DNA of 64,000 nucleotides from Gemmatimonadota bacterium. Lineage in GTDB: Bacteria > Gemmatimonadota > Gemmatimonadetes > Gemmatimonadales > Gemmatimonadaceae. The stretch lies in assembly GCA_016712265.1 (NCBI GenBank), contig JADJRJ010000031.1, positions 682,001 to 746,000 on the forward strand, written 5' to 3'. This document shows positions 42,149 to 50,510 of this stretch, in pieces (position 1 is the stretch's first letter; the number at the start of each line of letters is the position of its first letter). The position numbers were made by a program, and so were the translations under genes. The notes beneath the pieces were generated by a model, which was not told the origin of the DNA, did no database searches, and worked only from the letters and a program-made list of their open reading frames with translations.

Positions 42149-43747
42149 CTACCTCGAGAAACCCGCGAGCGTCGCGCCCATTGCGTCGATGGTCTCGCGC
42201 GCGTTCCAGCGCTCCTGGCCGTTGTACAGGAAGGCAAAGGCCAGGCGTTCCCCTGAGCGCGAGGTCACGTAGCCACCCAGTGACACCACATCACCGGTGG
42301 TGCCGGTCTTGGCGTGCAGGTTGCCCTGCGCCGGGGTGTTTATCATCCGGGAGCGGAGGGTCTCCGAGGTGCCCGCGATGGGAAGCGACTGCTCGAACTC
42401 CCGCGACCACGGGGCACGGCTGGCATAGGCCAGTAGGTTCGTGAGTGCGCGCGGGGTCACCCGGTTGAGCGACGAAAGTCCGCTGCCGTCCTTGATCTGA
42501 ATGGCGTGCGGGGCGATACCGGCGCGCTCACGGAGCAGCATGTCGAGCTGCTCGTCGGCCAGTTGCGCGCTCCCGACCGCGGCGCCGTCCGGGCCCCTCG
42601 CGGCCGCGCGCAGCAGCAGCTCGGCGAAGTGGTTGTCGCTCTCGCCGTTCATCACGCGGGCAAGCTGGGTCAGCGGCGGCGACGACAAGGTCGCCACGCG
42701 GGCCGCGCCATCGGGAGTAGGATCGCTCCGCACGACACCGTCCACGTTGATCCCTGCCGCGATCAGCGCAGACCGGAAGGCGCTGGCGGCGAACTGGGAG
42801 GGGTCTTCAACGACCACCGTGTAGACTCGGGCTTGGGAGCGTCCACCGATCCACCCCTTGGCCACGACCGTCCCGTCCTTCGTTCGGCTGATGGAGAGCC
42901 GGGCGCTGCGACCGGTCCCGCGAATCTTCGTTTGGTTGACCACCTTCACCCCGGCCAGCGCGGGCCGCAAGGTGATGGACGGGGTCGCACGGCCGCGGAC
43001 CGGTGTGACGGCGACGTGCAACAGGTTGGCATTCAGGGACAGCGCCGAGACACGCGCCGCGTAGCTGTCGTTCAGGTAGCGGGCGAGCCATCCGTCAGGG
43101 ATCCGGCGGGCCTCAAAGGCGCTGGCGTCGGCGATGATGTCTCCGGTGACGCGCTTGACCCCGGCGTTCACGACCATCTGAGCGAGGACGGCCATCGGCG
43201 ACTCGGGGGTTCCGCCGAGGAAGCGTCCGGCGAGGGCGGGGTCGCCGCCGCCGCGAAGGACCAGGGAGCCCCGGAGGGTGCCATCAGGCTCAAGGGTCCC
43301 GACGCGCAGCACGTCGGTGTTGAGCTGGTGCCAGGGGCCGAGTCGATCGAAGGCGAGGACGGTGGTGAAGAGCTTCTGGGTGGAGGCCGGCATGAGCGGC
43401 GTGTCGGCCTGCCGGGCGAAGAGGGTGTCCCCGCGCGTGAGTGAGGTGACCAGGACGCCCCAGGTACCCGTCTTGACGCGTTGATCCAGGAGGGCGTTCA
43501 GGTCCGATGCCAACGAGGCGGCCCCCCACGGGGTCGTGGGGACCAGCGGAGGGGGTGGCGGCGGCCGACGCCGCCCTCGCGATGCCGCAGGGACCACCTT
43601 CTTTTTGGGGGGCGCGGATTTCGTCCGAGTCGACGCGGTGGAGCGACGTGGGGTCTCCCTGGACTGGGCGCCCGCCGCCATGGCGTCACCGACCACCAGG
43701 GCGGCGACCGCGAAGCAGGATCGGAGATAGCGGCGGGCGAGGCGCAT
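42149..43747 (-). CDS. dacB: D-Ala-D-Ala carboxypeptidase/endopeptidase (PBP4, DacB)
   Basis: 532 residues with signal peptide (SCFAVAALVVGDAMAAGA). Class C penicillin-binding motifs are complete: SxxK as Ser122-Thr-Gln-Lys125 (PASTQKLF), SDN (NGESDNHFAE) and KTG at 480-482 (LHAKTGTTG). It trims or cleaves cross-links in peptidoglycan in the periplasm. Odd feature: a basic, proline-rich linker (about residues 40-70, with KKK, RGRRR and six consecutive prolines) between signal peptide and domain. The ATG at 43747 is chosen for the signal peptide; the open frame runs on upstream into the neighbouring acyltransferase gene. Confidence 0.93.
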   Translation of the reverse strand: MRLARRYLRSCFAVAALVVGDAMAAGAQSRETPRRSTASTRTKSAPPKKKVVPAASRGRRRPPPPPPLVPTTPWGAASLASDLNALLDQRVKTGTWGVLVTSLTRGDTLFARQADTPLMPASTQKLFTTVLAFDRLGPWHQLNTDVLRVGTLEPDGTLRGSLVLRGGGDPALAGRFLGGTPESPMAVLAQMVVNAGVKRVTGDIIADASAFEARRIPDGWLARYLNDSYAARVSALSLNANLLHVAVTPVRGRATPSITLRPALAGVKVVNQTKIRGTGRSARLSISRTKDGTVVAKGWIGGRSQARVYTVVVEDPSQFAASAFRSALIAAGINVDGVVRSDPTPDGAARVATLSSPPLTQLARVMNGESDNHFAELLLRAAARGPDGAAVGSAQLADEQLDMLLRERAGIAPHAIQIKDGSGLSSLNRVTPRALTNLLAYASRAPWSREFEQSLPIAGTSETLRSRMINTPAQGNLHAKTGTTGDVVSLGGYVTSRSGERLAFAFLYNGQERWNARETIDAMGATLAGFSR

Positions 43748-43782
43748 ACGGGGACCGGTAATGCCCCGCTGCGAGCCGGGGA

Positions 43783-44922
43783 TCAGACCTTGAAGTACAC
43801 CTTGCGACGATCCAGGGCGAACAGGATCGCCGCCCAACAAGCGACGAAGGTGAGCGCGTAGAGCAACGAAGCGTTCCGCGGGGCCAGCCAGCTGGCGAAG
43901 GCCTGGTCGTAGATCACACGCTGCAGGGGCGCTCGCGCACCGTCGACGGGCACCGTAATGATGCTGCCCATGAGGCGTGCCATCGCCCCCGACCCGAGGA
44001 ACGCGATCATCGGGTTGCGACCAAACCAGTGGAAGGGCGCCGCCCAACTCGTTATGCCTAACACATCCACCAGCCAGGTGCAAGTCGCGAGGGCGACCGC
44101 TCCCATCCCGGCGGTGAACACCACGTAGGAACTGGTCCAGAGGCTCTTGTTGATCGGGAAGGTCCAATGCCACATGAGACCCACGACCATGGCCAGGGAT
44201 CCCACGCAGGCGAGGGCGAGGAGCCGGTCGGGGAGCGGTCGGCTGGACCCGAGCCACCGCCCGACAAACGAACCGCAGAGCACCGTGCCGACGGCCGGGA
44301 GGGTGCTGAGGAGCCCCTCAGGATCCCAGGTCTTCGACGTCCGCCAGAGGTGGGACCCGAACACGGACCGGTCGATCCAGGCGGCGAGCGAGGCGGAGGG
44401 ATCGTCGAGGTTGAAGGCGCCCAGCCCGTATCCCGGGACGGGAACGAGGGTCATGAGCGCCCAGTACCCCAGAAGGATCGCGACAAGCACCGCCAGTTGT
44501 TGGCGCCACGACGTGCGGAGGATGACCAGTCCGGCGACGAGGTAGGCGAGCCCGATGCGCTGAAGGACGCCGGGGATGCGTACCTCGGTGATCCGCGTCA
44601 ACGGGATCCAGGGAAAGGAAGCCAGCAGGAGCCCGCACGCGACGATGAGCGCCCCACGCCGGACCACCTGCCTGACGAGCGCGGCATCGCTGCTCCCGCG
44701 TTGGCGTCGGGCCTCGAGCGAGAGGTGGGTGGTCACTCCGACGATGAACAGGAAGAAGGGGAAGATGAGGTCCGTCGGGGTCCAACCATGCCAGGTGGCA
44801 TGGGCGAGTGGCGGGTAGATGGCGGACCAACTTCCCGGGTTGTTGACGAGCAGCATGCCGGCGACGGTGAGTCCGCGGAAGACGTCGAGGGCCGGGAGGC
44901 GCGTGCGGGTGGAGTCGGTCAT
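43783..44922 (-). CDS. NagX/DUF5009-like membrane acyltransferase (heparan-alpha-glucosaminide N-acetyltransferase family)
   Basis: 379 residues, about ten membrane helices. It starts with the family signature 'RLPALDVFRGLTVAGMLLVNNPGSW' followed by 'WHGWTPTDLIFPFFLFIVGVTTHLSL', as in COG4299 proteins related to human HGSNAT, which acetylate amino-sugar termini across a membrane. In bacteria the role is unproven, though it often sits in amino-sugar utilisation loci. The start at 44922 is chosen at the conserved N-terminus. It lies 35 bp upstream of dacB, so the two may be co-transcribed, and is divergent from SusC pair 2. Confidence 0.88.
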   Translation of the reverse strand: MTDSTRTRLPALDVFRGLTVAGMLLVNNPGSWSAIYPPLAHATWHGWTPTDLIFPFFLFIVGVTTHLSLEARRQRGSSDAALVRQVVRRGALIVACGLLLASFPWIPLTRITEVRIPGVLQRIGLAYLVAGLVILRTSWRQQLAVLVAILLGYWALMTLVPVPGYGLGAFNLDDPSASLAAWIDRSVFGSHLWRTSKTWDPEGLLSTLPAVGTVLCGSFVGRWLGSSRPLPDRLLALACVGSLAMVVGLMWHWTFPINKSLWTSSYVVFTAGMGAVALATCTWLVDVLGITSWAAPFHWFGRNPMIAFLGSGAMARLMGSIITVPVDGARAPLQRVIYDQAFASWLAPRNASLLYALTFVACWAAILFALDRRKVYFKV

Positions 44923-45095
44923 GGTCGGACGATACGGTCCGAGGTGCCGGGATGGCGAGGGGGCACGGTCCGTCCCACGGGCTGCTTGCGCACCGCCGAC
45001 ACCGGTCGTATCGTCTCGCCCGCCGATTGTATCCAATATCGGACTGGTGGTCCCCAACCACCACGAGATCGGCACCACACACCCCAGGAGGCTCC
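44923..45095. promoter_or_regulatory. Divergent promoter region, acyltransferase / SusC (pair 2)
   Basis: A 173 bp gap with an AT-richer stretch (GATTGTATCCAATATCGG, about 45023-45040) and a small inverted repeat TGGTGG/CCACCA around 45046-45064. Either could be a regulatory element; no regulator is adjacent. Confidence 0.4.
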
Positions 45096-48000
45096 ATGCA
45101 GCACAGGCTCGGTCAGCGACGTTGGTCGACGCTGGCGTTCCTGCTCGTCGCGAGCGTCTCGTCCCTGCACGCCCAGGCCACCGGCCGGGTCACGGGACGG
45201 GTCACGGATCGCGATGGCGGAGCGCCCGTCGACGGCGCACAAATTCGCGTGGACGGCACCAACGTCGGCGCCATCACGGGCGCGGACGGACGGTACACGA
45301 TCGCACGCCTCACGGCAGGCACGTATCAGGTGCGCGTGATCCGGATCGGCTACCTCTCGGCGATCCAGTCAGTCACGGTCAGCGCCGGTGGTGCGGCGAC
45401 CTCCGACTTCACCATCGTCAAGGCACCCTACCAGCTCGAAGCAGTCGTCACGACGGCCACGGGGCAGCAGCTGACCCGCGAACTCGGCAACTCGATCGCC
45501 AAGATCGACGCGGCCAAGCTGACGGCCGATGCGCCGATCACCGCGATGCAGGATGTCCTCAACGGTCGTACCGCGGGCGTGACGATGATTGCGTCCAATG
45601 GGAGCGTGGGCGGTGGGTCGCGCGTGCGCATTCGCGGGATCAGCTCGGCGTCGCTCTCCAATGATCCCCTGATCCTTGTGGACGGCGTCCGCATGGAGTC
45701 TGGGTCGTTGGCCCTCGGGACGTTCATCGGAGGAGCACGGCCGAATTTCCTGAACAACCTGAATCCCGAGGAGATCGAGAGCATCGAGGTGGTGAAAGGC
45801 CCCTCGGCGGCGACCCTCTACGGGACGCAGGCGGCCAACGGCGTGATCGTCGTGACCACCAAGAAGGGGAAGGCCGGTCCGGCGAAGTGGAGCCTCTTCG
45901 GTGAGGGCGGCCGGTCGTATGACCCGGCCGAGTACCCTGGCATCTATTACACAGAGGGACGTACGTCGGCCGGTGCGGCGACCAACTGTCTCCAGTGGCA
46001 GGCGGCACAGGGGTCGTGCACGGTGACCAAGGTGCATACGCGCAACCTCCTTGAGGACAAGGAAACGACGCCGCTCGGCGTTGGGCAGCGTCAGCAGTAT
46101 GGCGCCCAGGTGACCGGTGGTACGGAAACGGTCCGGTACTTCGTCTCCGGCGACTGGGAAAATGATCTCGGTGTCCTCAAGATGCCGGATGCGGAAATCG
46201 ACTCGCTGCTCCTGGAGCGTGGCATCACGACCTTGTCGCGTGATCAGCGCATCCCGAACCAGCTGACCAAGGCGAACCTGCGCACGAATCTGAACATCGC
46301 CCTGTCGCAGGAAGCCGACCTGAACATCAACGCGGGGTACGTCAACAACTGGACGCAGTTCCCGCAGACGGGCGACAACCTGCAGGGCGCGATCACGTCC
46401 GGGATGTTCGGCATCCCGGCTCCCGGGTTCCGCAGCCACTGGGGCTTTGCCCCGCCAAGCCAGGGCTTCTCCAAGCAGGTCTCGCGATACAACAACCAGT
46501 TCCTGAACAGCGCGACGATGAACTACCGTCCCTCGTCGTGGCTCTCGACGCGCGCGACGGCCGGCGTGGATTGGCTCGCGTTCAATGACGAAGCCTTCAT
46601 CGCGAACGGACAGGGCTGCGCCAGCTGCGGCATCGACCGGCAGGGCTTGCGGCAGATCAACAAGTGGAACAACGCGAAGTGGTCGGTGGACCTCAACGCG
46701 ACCTCCACTTTCCAGCTGACGTCGTCGATCCAGTCGAAGACGGCGGTGGGCATCCAGTGGAACCGCGATCGGCTGACGGGCTCGCTCAGCCAGGCCGCGA
46801 TTCTCCCGCCGGGCGGCCGCACGATCGACGCCGGCTCGCAGAAGACGTCGGCCGAGCAGACCATCGAGACCGTCATCTTCGGGGCGTACGTGGAGCAGCA
46901 GTTAGGGTGGAAGGACAAGTTGTTCGTCACGGGGGCACTCCGCCGCGACCAGAACTCCGCGTTCGGCGGCGACTTCGGCGCTATCGTCTACCCGAAGGCC
47001 ACCGTGTCGTACGTGGCGATCGAGCGCCCGGATGCGAAGTGGCTCAACCAGGTCCGTCCGCGCCTGGCCTACGGCGTGTCGGGCCAGCAGCCGACCGCCT
47101 CGGCTGCGGTGACGTTCCTGAACCCGACGACGACGTCGATCTTCGGCGGCGGCGACGTGCCGTCAGTGACATTCGGTGCGCTGGGTAACTCGGGGATCAA
47201 GCCCGAGCGCTCGCGCGAGATCGAGGGCGGGTTCGACGCGAACTTCTACAACAACCGCGTCTCGCTGCAGGTCACGTACTACAACAAGGAAACGTCCGAC
47301 GCCCTCGTGAACCGTCCGCTGCCGGGTTCGCTCGGTGCCGGTGCGTCGCGCATCGAGAACATCGGTGTCGTGACGAACAAGGGGATCGAGATCTCGACCA
47401 ACGCTCGTATGTGGGATAGCGACAACCTGCGCTGGGACCTCGGCGTCGAGTACTCCCAGAACAAGAACAAGCTGGTCTCCCTGGCGCCGGGCATCCCGCC
47501 GCTTACCGGGTTCGGATTCCAGAACCGGCCTGGCTACCCGTTGTTCGGGTTGTGGTGGCCGCGCCTGACGAGCTACAAGGACGCGAACAACAACCAGCAG
47601 ATCGAGCCGAGCGAAGTCGTCGTGACGGACACGGCGGTCTTCAATGGCTACACGGTGCCGGTCAACACGATCGGGATTAACAACTCGTTCGGCTTGCTCA
47701 AGGACCGGCTGCGCATCTCCGGCCTCCTCGACATCCGCACCGGGTTCGTCTCGCACAACGTGAACGGCCTCTTCCAGTGCGCGTTCGTGCAGAACTGCGC
47801 GGCGCTGCATGTGAAGGGCTTTGACCTCGAGGAGCAGGCGAAGGCCGTCGCCGGTCCGCGTGCCTTCGGCGCGTATGGCGAGAAGGCGGACTTCATGCGG
47901 CTGCGCGAGGCCTCGGTCTCGTACACCCTGACCCCGCGCCTCGCGAGCCTGCTCAAGGCGAGCGGCGCGACCGTCACGTTGACTGGGCGCAACCTGTGGC

Positions 48001-48125
48001 TCCAGACCGACTTCACCAGCTGGGATCCCGAAAACACGACGCAGGGCGGCGATGCGGCGAGCTACAACTTCGTGCAGCAGGCGCAGCCGCGTCAGTTCCT
48101 CGTCCGCATCAACCTCAACTACTGA
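45096..48125 (+). CDS. SusC/RagA-like TonB-linked outer-membrane transporter (pair 2)
   Basis: 1009 residues; the ATG at 45096 has AGGAGG 6 bp upstream. Signal peptide (AFLLVASVSSLHAQ), carboxypeptidase-regulatory-like domain (VTGRVTDRDGGAPVDGAQIRVDGTN), plug with 'GGGSRVRIRGISSASLSNDPLILVDGVRM' and 'IESIEVVKGPSAATLYGTQAANGVIVVTTKKG', and a barrel ending 'QPRQFLVRINLNY'. It forms the transporter of a SusCD complex with the following gene, whose start is 11 bp after its stop. A paralogue of pair 1. Confidence 0.93.
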   Translation: MQHRLGQRRWSTLAFLLVASVSSLHAQATGRVTGRVTDRDGGAPVDGAQIRVDGTNVGAITGADGRYTIARLTAGTYQVRVIRIGYLSAIQSVTVSAGGAATSDFTIVKAPYQLEAVVTTATGQQLTRELGNSIAKIDAAKLTADAPITAMQDVLNGRTAGVTMIASNGSVGGGSRVRIRGISSASLSNDPLILVDGVRMESGSLALGTFIGGARPNFLNNLNPEEIESIEVVKGPSAATLYGTQAANGVIVVTTKKGKAGPAKWSLFGEGGRSYDPAEYPGIYYTEGRTSAGAATNCLQWQAAQGSCTVTKVHTRNLLEDKETTPLGVGQRQQYGAQVTGGTETVRYFVSGDWENDLGVLKMPDAEIDSLLLERGITTLSRDQRIPNQLTKANLRTNLNIALSQEADLNINAGYVNNWTQFPQTGDNLQGAITSGMFGIPAPGFRSHWGFAPPSQGFSKQVSRYNNQFLNSATMNYRPSSWLSTRATAGVDWLAFNDEAFIANGQGCASCGIDRQGLRQINKWNNAKWSVDLNATSTFQLTSSIQSKTAVGIQWNRDRLTGSLSQAAILPPGGRTIDAGSQKTSAEQTIETVIFGAYVEQQLGWKDKLFVTGALRRDQNSAFGGDFGAIVYPKATVSYVAIERPDAKWLNQVRPRLAYGVSGQQPTASAAVTFLNPTTTSIFGGGDVPSVTFGALGNSGIKPERSREIEGGFDANFYNNRVSLQVTYYNKETSDALVNRPLPGSLGAGASRIENIGVVTNKGIEISTNARMWDSDNLRWDLGVEYSQNKNKLVSLAPGIPPLTGFGFQNRPGYPLFGLWWPRLTSYKDANNNQQIEPSEVVVTDTAVFNGYTVPVNTIGINNSFGLLKDRLRISGLLDIRTGFVSHNVNGLFQCAFVQNCAALHVKGFDLEEQAKAVAGPRAFGAYGEKADFMRLREASVSYTLTPRLASLLKASGATVTLTGRNLWLQTDFTSWDPENTTQGGDAASYNFVQQAQPRQFLVRINLNY

Positions 48126-48136
48126 TAGCCACCACC

Positions 48137-49477
48137 ATGCATCCCATGAAGAACACGGCGATGTTTGCGCGTGGCGCGCGCCTCACCGGCGCCACGCTTG
48201 CGGCGGTTAGCCTCGCCGCCTGCTCGACGGAACGGTTGCTCAAGGCAGACCGTCCCGACCAGATCTCTCCCGGGGCCCTATCCGGTTCGCTCCAGGGCGC
48301 GGCGGCACTCTACGCCGGCGCCATGGGTGACCTGACCGTCGCTATCTCCGGCGGTGGTGGGGGTGGTGCCGGGATCGGCATCATCACGGCCACGGGGTAC
48401 CTGAGTGATGAATTCGCCTTCGGTGCAACACCGCCGGAGCTGCGCGAGATGGACTTGCGTGCGGTCCGCGAACAGAACGGTGCCTGGTTGCAGACCTACA
48501 TCGACCAGCACCGTGCGCGTACCGCGGCAGATCGCGCGGCCGCCGGCTTGAAGGCCGCCGGTGCCGCCGATGGACGCCAGGCGGAAATGCTGGCCCTGTC
48601 GGGGCTGATCAACCTGGTGCTGGCCGAGAGCTATTGCTCGGGGGCACCGGTCTCCACGGCGGAGCCGGATATCGTCTACGGAGATCCGCAGACGACGACC
48701 CAGCTCCTCCAGGGGGCGTCAGCGAAGATGGACGCCGCCTTGGCGGCAACCGGGATCGATGCCAAGTCGCGCAACCTTGCGAACCTGCTCAAGGGCCGAT
48801 CACTCTTGAACCAGGGTCAGTTCGCGGCAGCGGCAGCAGCGGTGGCGAGTGTGCCAACCACCTTTGACTACCGGTTCCAGCACGGCACGGCGACCCCGCG
48901 CCAGCAGAGCTTCACGTTCAACTACTCGTACAACGTGCAAGGGCTACTGGTCGCGAACCTGGAAGGCACCAACGGCCTCAACTTCGGAACGGCGGGCGAC
49001 CCCCGGGTTCCGGTGGATGGGACCGGCGCGCCGTCGGTGTTCGACCAGCGCACGCCGGCCTGGTTCTTCAAGGCCTACAACGCGTTCAACCACTCCGTGA
49101 AGATCGCCTCGGGGGTGGAAGCACGCTTGATCGAGGCCGAGGCCGCACTCCAGGCCGGGAACACGGCGCTCTGGCTCTCCAAGCTCGCCGAAGCCCGCGC
49201 GCCCTACAGCATGGCAGCCCCGACGGATCCAGGCGCGCAGGCCGCGCGCGTCGACCTCATGTTCCGGGAGCGTGCGTTTGCGCTCTTCGGTCAGGGGCGC
49301 CGCGTGGGTGACCTCCGTCGCATGATCCGCCAGTATCAGCGTGGGGCGGAGACCGTCTTCCCGACGGGGCCGTACCACAAGGACAACCTGACGCGCGGCG
49401 GGGACGTGAACATCATCATCCCGATCTCCGAGAAGAACAACGCCAAGTTCACGGGTTGCCTGAACCGGAACGCATAA
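48137..49477 (+). CDS. SusD/RagB-like outer-membrane lipoprotein (pair 2)
   Basis: 446 residues. Lipobox 'AAVSLAAC' then STERLLKADRPDQISPG. SusD core segments include 'LKGRSLLNQGQFAAAAAAVASVP', 'SGVEARLIEAEAALQAGNTALWLSKLAEAR' and 'ARVDLMFRERAFALFGQGRRVGDLRRMIRQY', with C-terminus 'FTGCLNRNA'. A Gly-rich loop (ISGGGGGGAG) near the N-terminus is unusual. Surface substrate-capture subunit of the SusCD importer. A good terminator follows. Confidence 0.9.
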   Translation: MHPMKNTAMFARGARLTGATLAAVSLAACSTERLLKADRPDQISPGALSGSLQGAAALYAGAMGDLTVAISGGGGGGAGIGIITATGYLSDEFAFGATPPELREMDLRAVREQNGAWLQTYIDQHRARTAADRAAAGLKAAGAADGRQAEMLALSGLINLVLAESYCSGAPVSTAEPDIVYGDPQTTTQLLQGASAKMDAALAATGIDAKSRNLANLLKGRSLLNQGQFAAAAAAVASVPTTFDYRFQHGTATPRQQSFTFNYSYNVQGLLVANLEGTNGLNFGTAGDPRVPVDGTGAPSVFDQRTPAWFFKAYNAFNHSVKIASGVEARLIEAEAALQAGNTALWLSKLAEARAPYSMAAPTDPGAQAARVDLMFRERAFALFGQGRRVGDLRRMIRQYQRGAETVFPTGPYHKDNLTRGGDVNIIIPISEKNNAKFTGCLNRNA

Positions 49478-49513
49478 GGCACGATCGGCGAACCGATTCA
49501 AGGAGTGAAAGGA

Positions 49514-49550
49514 GGGGCAGGGAGGCGTTACGCCTTCCTGCCCCTTTCTC
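49514..49550 (+). terminator. Intrinsic terminator of SusCD pair 2
   Basis: Arms GGGGCAGGGAGGCG (49514-49527) and CGCCTTCCTGCCCC (49531-49544), 14 bp with one G-T wobble, three-base loop TTA, then TTTCTC. It lies 36 bp after the SusD stop. Confidence 0.88.
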
Positions 49551-49718
49551 ATGCCCGTCGCCCTCGCGGACGCACGACGTCCGGCCGCGTGAGCTCCTTT
49601 TCGCGCGAATTGCGCCTTTCCTGATGGGTGGGGTGGGGCAGGTCAGCGCAATTGACCTGGCGGCCGCGGGCGCGTGTTCTCCTCCCAGCGCGTCCCGCGC
49701 GCCGTGCCCGAGTGCCAG
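49551..49718. other. 168-bp intergenic stretch, nothing recognised
   Basis: Between the SusCD terminator and the end of the minus-strand DoxX gene. No reading frame with coding character, no strong hairpin and no repeat seen. Confidence 0.4.
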
Positions 49719-50510
49719 CTAACGGGCGGGCTGCATTGAATCGACGCGCCAGGGCACGAAGCCGGTCGGGCGCGTCAGGTACACACGGGCCGCGACACTC
49801 GTGTCCGCCGGCGTGCGAAGCCAAACGATGGCGGTCCTCCCGATCCCTGCCTGCCCGGTCAGGCGCGATCGCTTGAGGATGAGCGACCCGGTGTCGCCAT
49901 TGACCGCAGCCAGCGCTCGTGGTTCCGGGCCGTCGGTGGACCCCTCGACCACCATGTTTGCCACCCATAGGAGGAAGAGGGTGGACAGTGTGCCCACGAA
50001 CCAACGCACAGCGGCGGGGCGCGTCGGCGCGGCGGGGACCTGAACCGTGGCGGTCGCTGCGAGAGCGGCACGCGCACGCGCGTGGGGAACGAACATCATC
50101 CACACCTTCTCGCGCTCGACCCAGAGCAGGAGGGCGAGCAATGCCGTGTAGATCGCGACCAGGTACTTCACTCCGGGAAAGCCGTAGGCGAAGTCCATCA
50201 CCGTGATGTTGAGCGCCACCGGAAAGAGGGCGGCGGCGCCGACGAATGCCGTCCGGGGAAACAGGAGGAGGATCCCCGGGATCAGCTCGCACATCGCGAT
50301 GAACTTCGCGTAGGCGGGCGAGAAGCCGTAAAACGCCCACACCAGGAAGGGGCCACTTGCCGTGCTGCGCGTAATGGTCCATTCGCCGTAGACGAACTGG
50401 CCACCGAAGAGCTTGACCAGGCCGTAGGCGATGAAGACCACGCCGAGGAACCGGCGAATCAGGACAAGGGGAAGGGCATCGGGGCGCATGCGATGAACAT
50501 CATGCGCCAT
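49719..50510 (-). CDS. DoxX-like family membrane protein
   Basis: 263 residues with about five membrane helices. The N-terminal 140 residues match the DoxX-like four-helix module (RRFLGVVFIAYGLVKLFGGQF...FYGFSPAYAKFIAMCELIPGILLLFPRTAFVGAAALFPVALNITVMDFAYGFPGVKYLVAI). A fifth helix (VRWFVGTLSTLFLLWVANMVV) is followed by an exported C-terminal domain of about 75 residues. Function unknown. The ATG at 50510 overlaps the stop of the upstream hybrid kinase by 11 bp; Met at 50489 is an alternative start. Confidence 0.75.
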   Translation of the reverse strand: MAHDVHRMRPDALPLVLIRRFLGVVFIAYGLVKLFGGQFVYGEWTITRSTASGPFLVWAFYGFSPAYAKFIAMCELIPGILLLFPRTAFVGAAALFPVALNITVMDFAYGFPGVKYLVAIYTALLALLLWVEREKVWMMFVPHARARAALAATATVQVPAAPTRPAAVRWFVGTLSTLFLLWVANMVVEGSTDGPEPRALAAVNGDTGSLILKRSRLTGQAGIGRTAIVWLRTPADTSVAARVYLTRPTGFVPWRVDSMQPAR

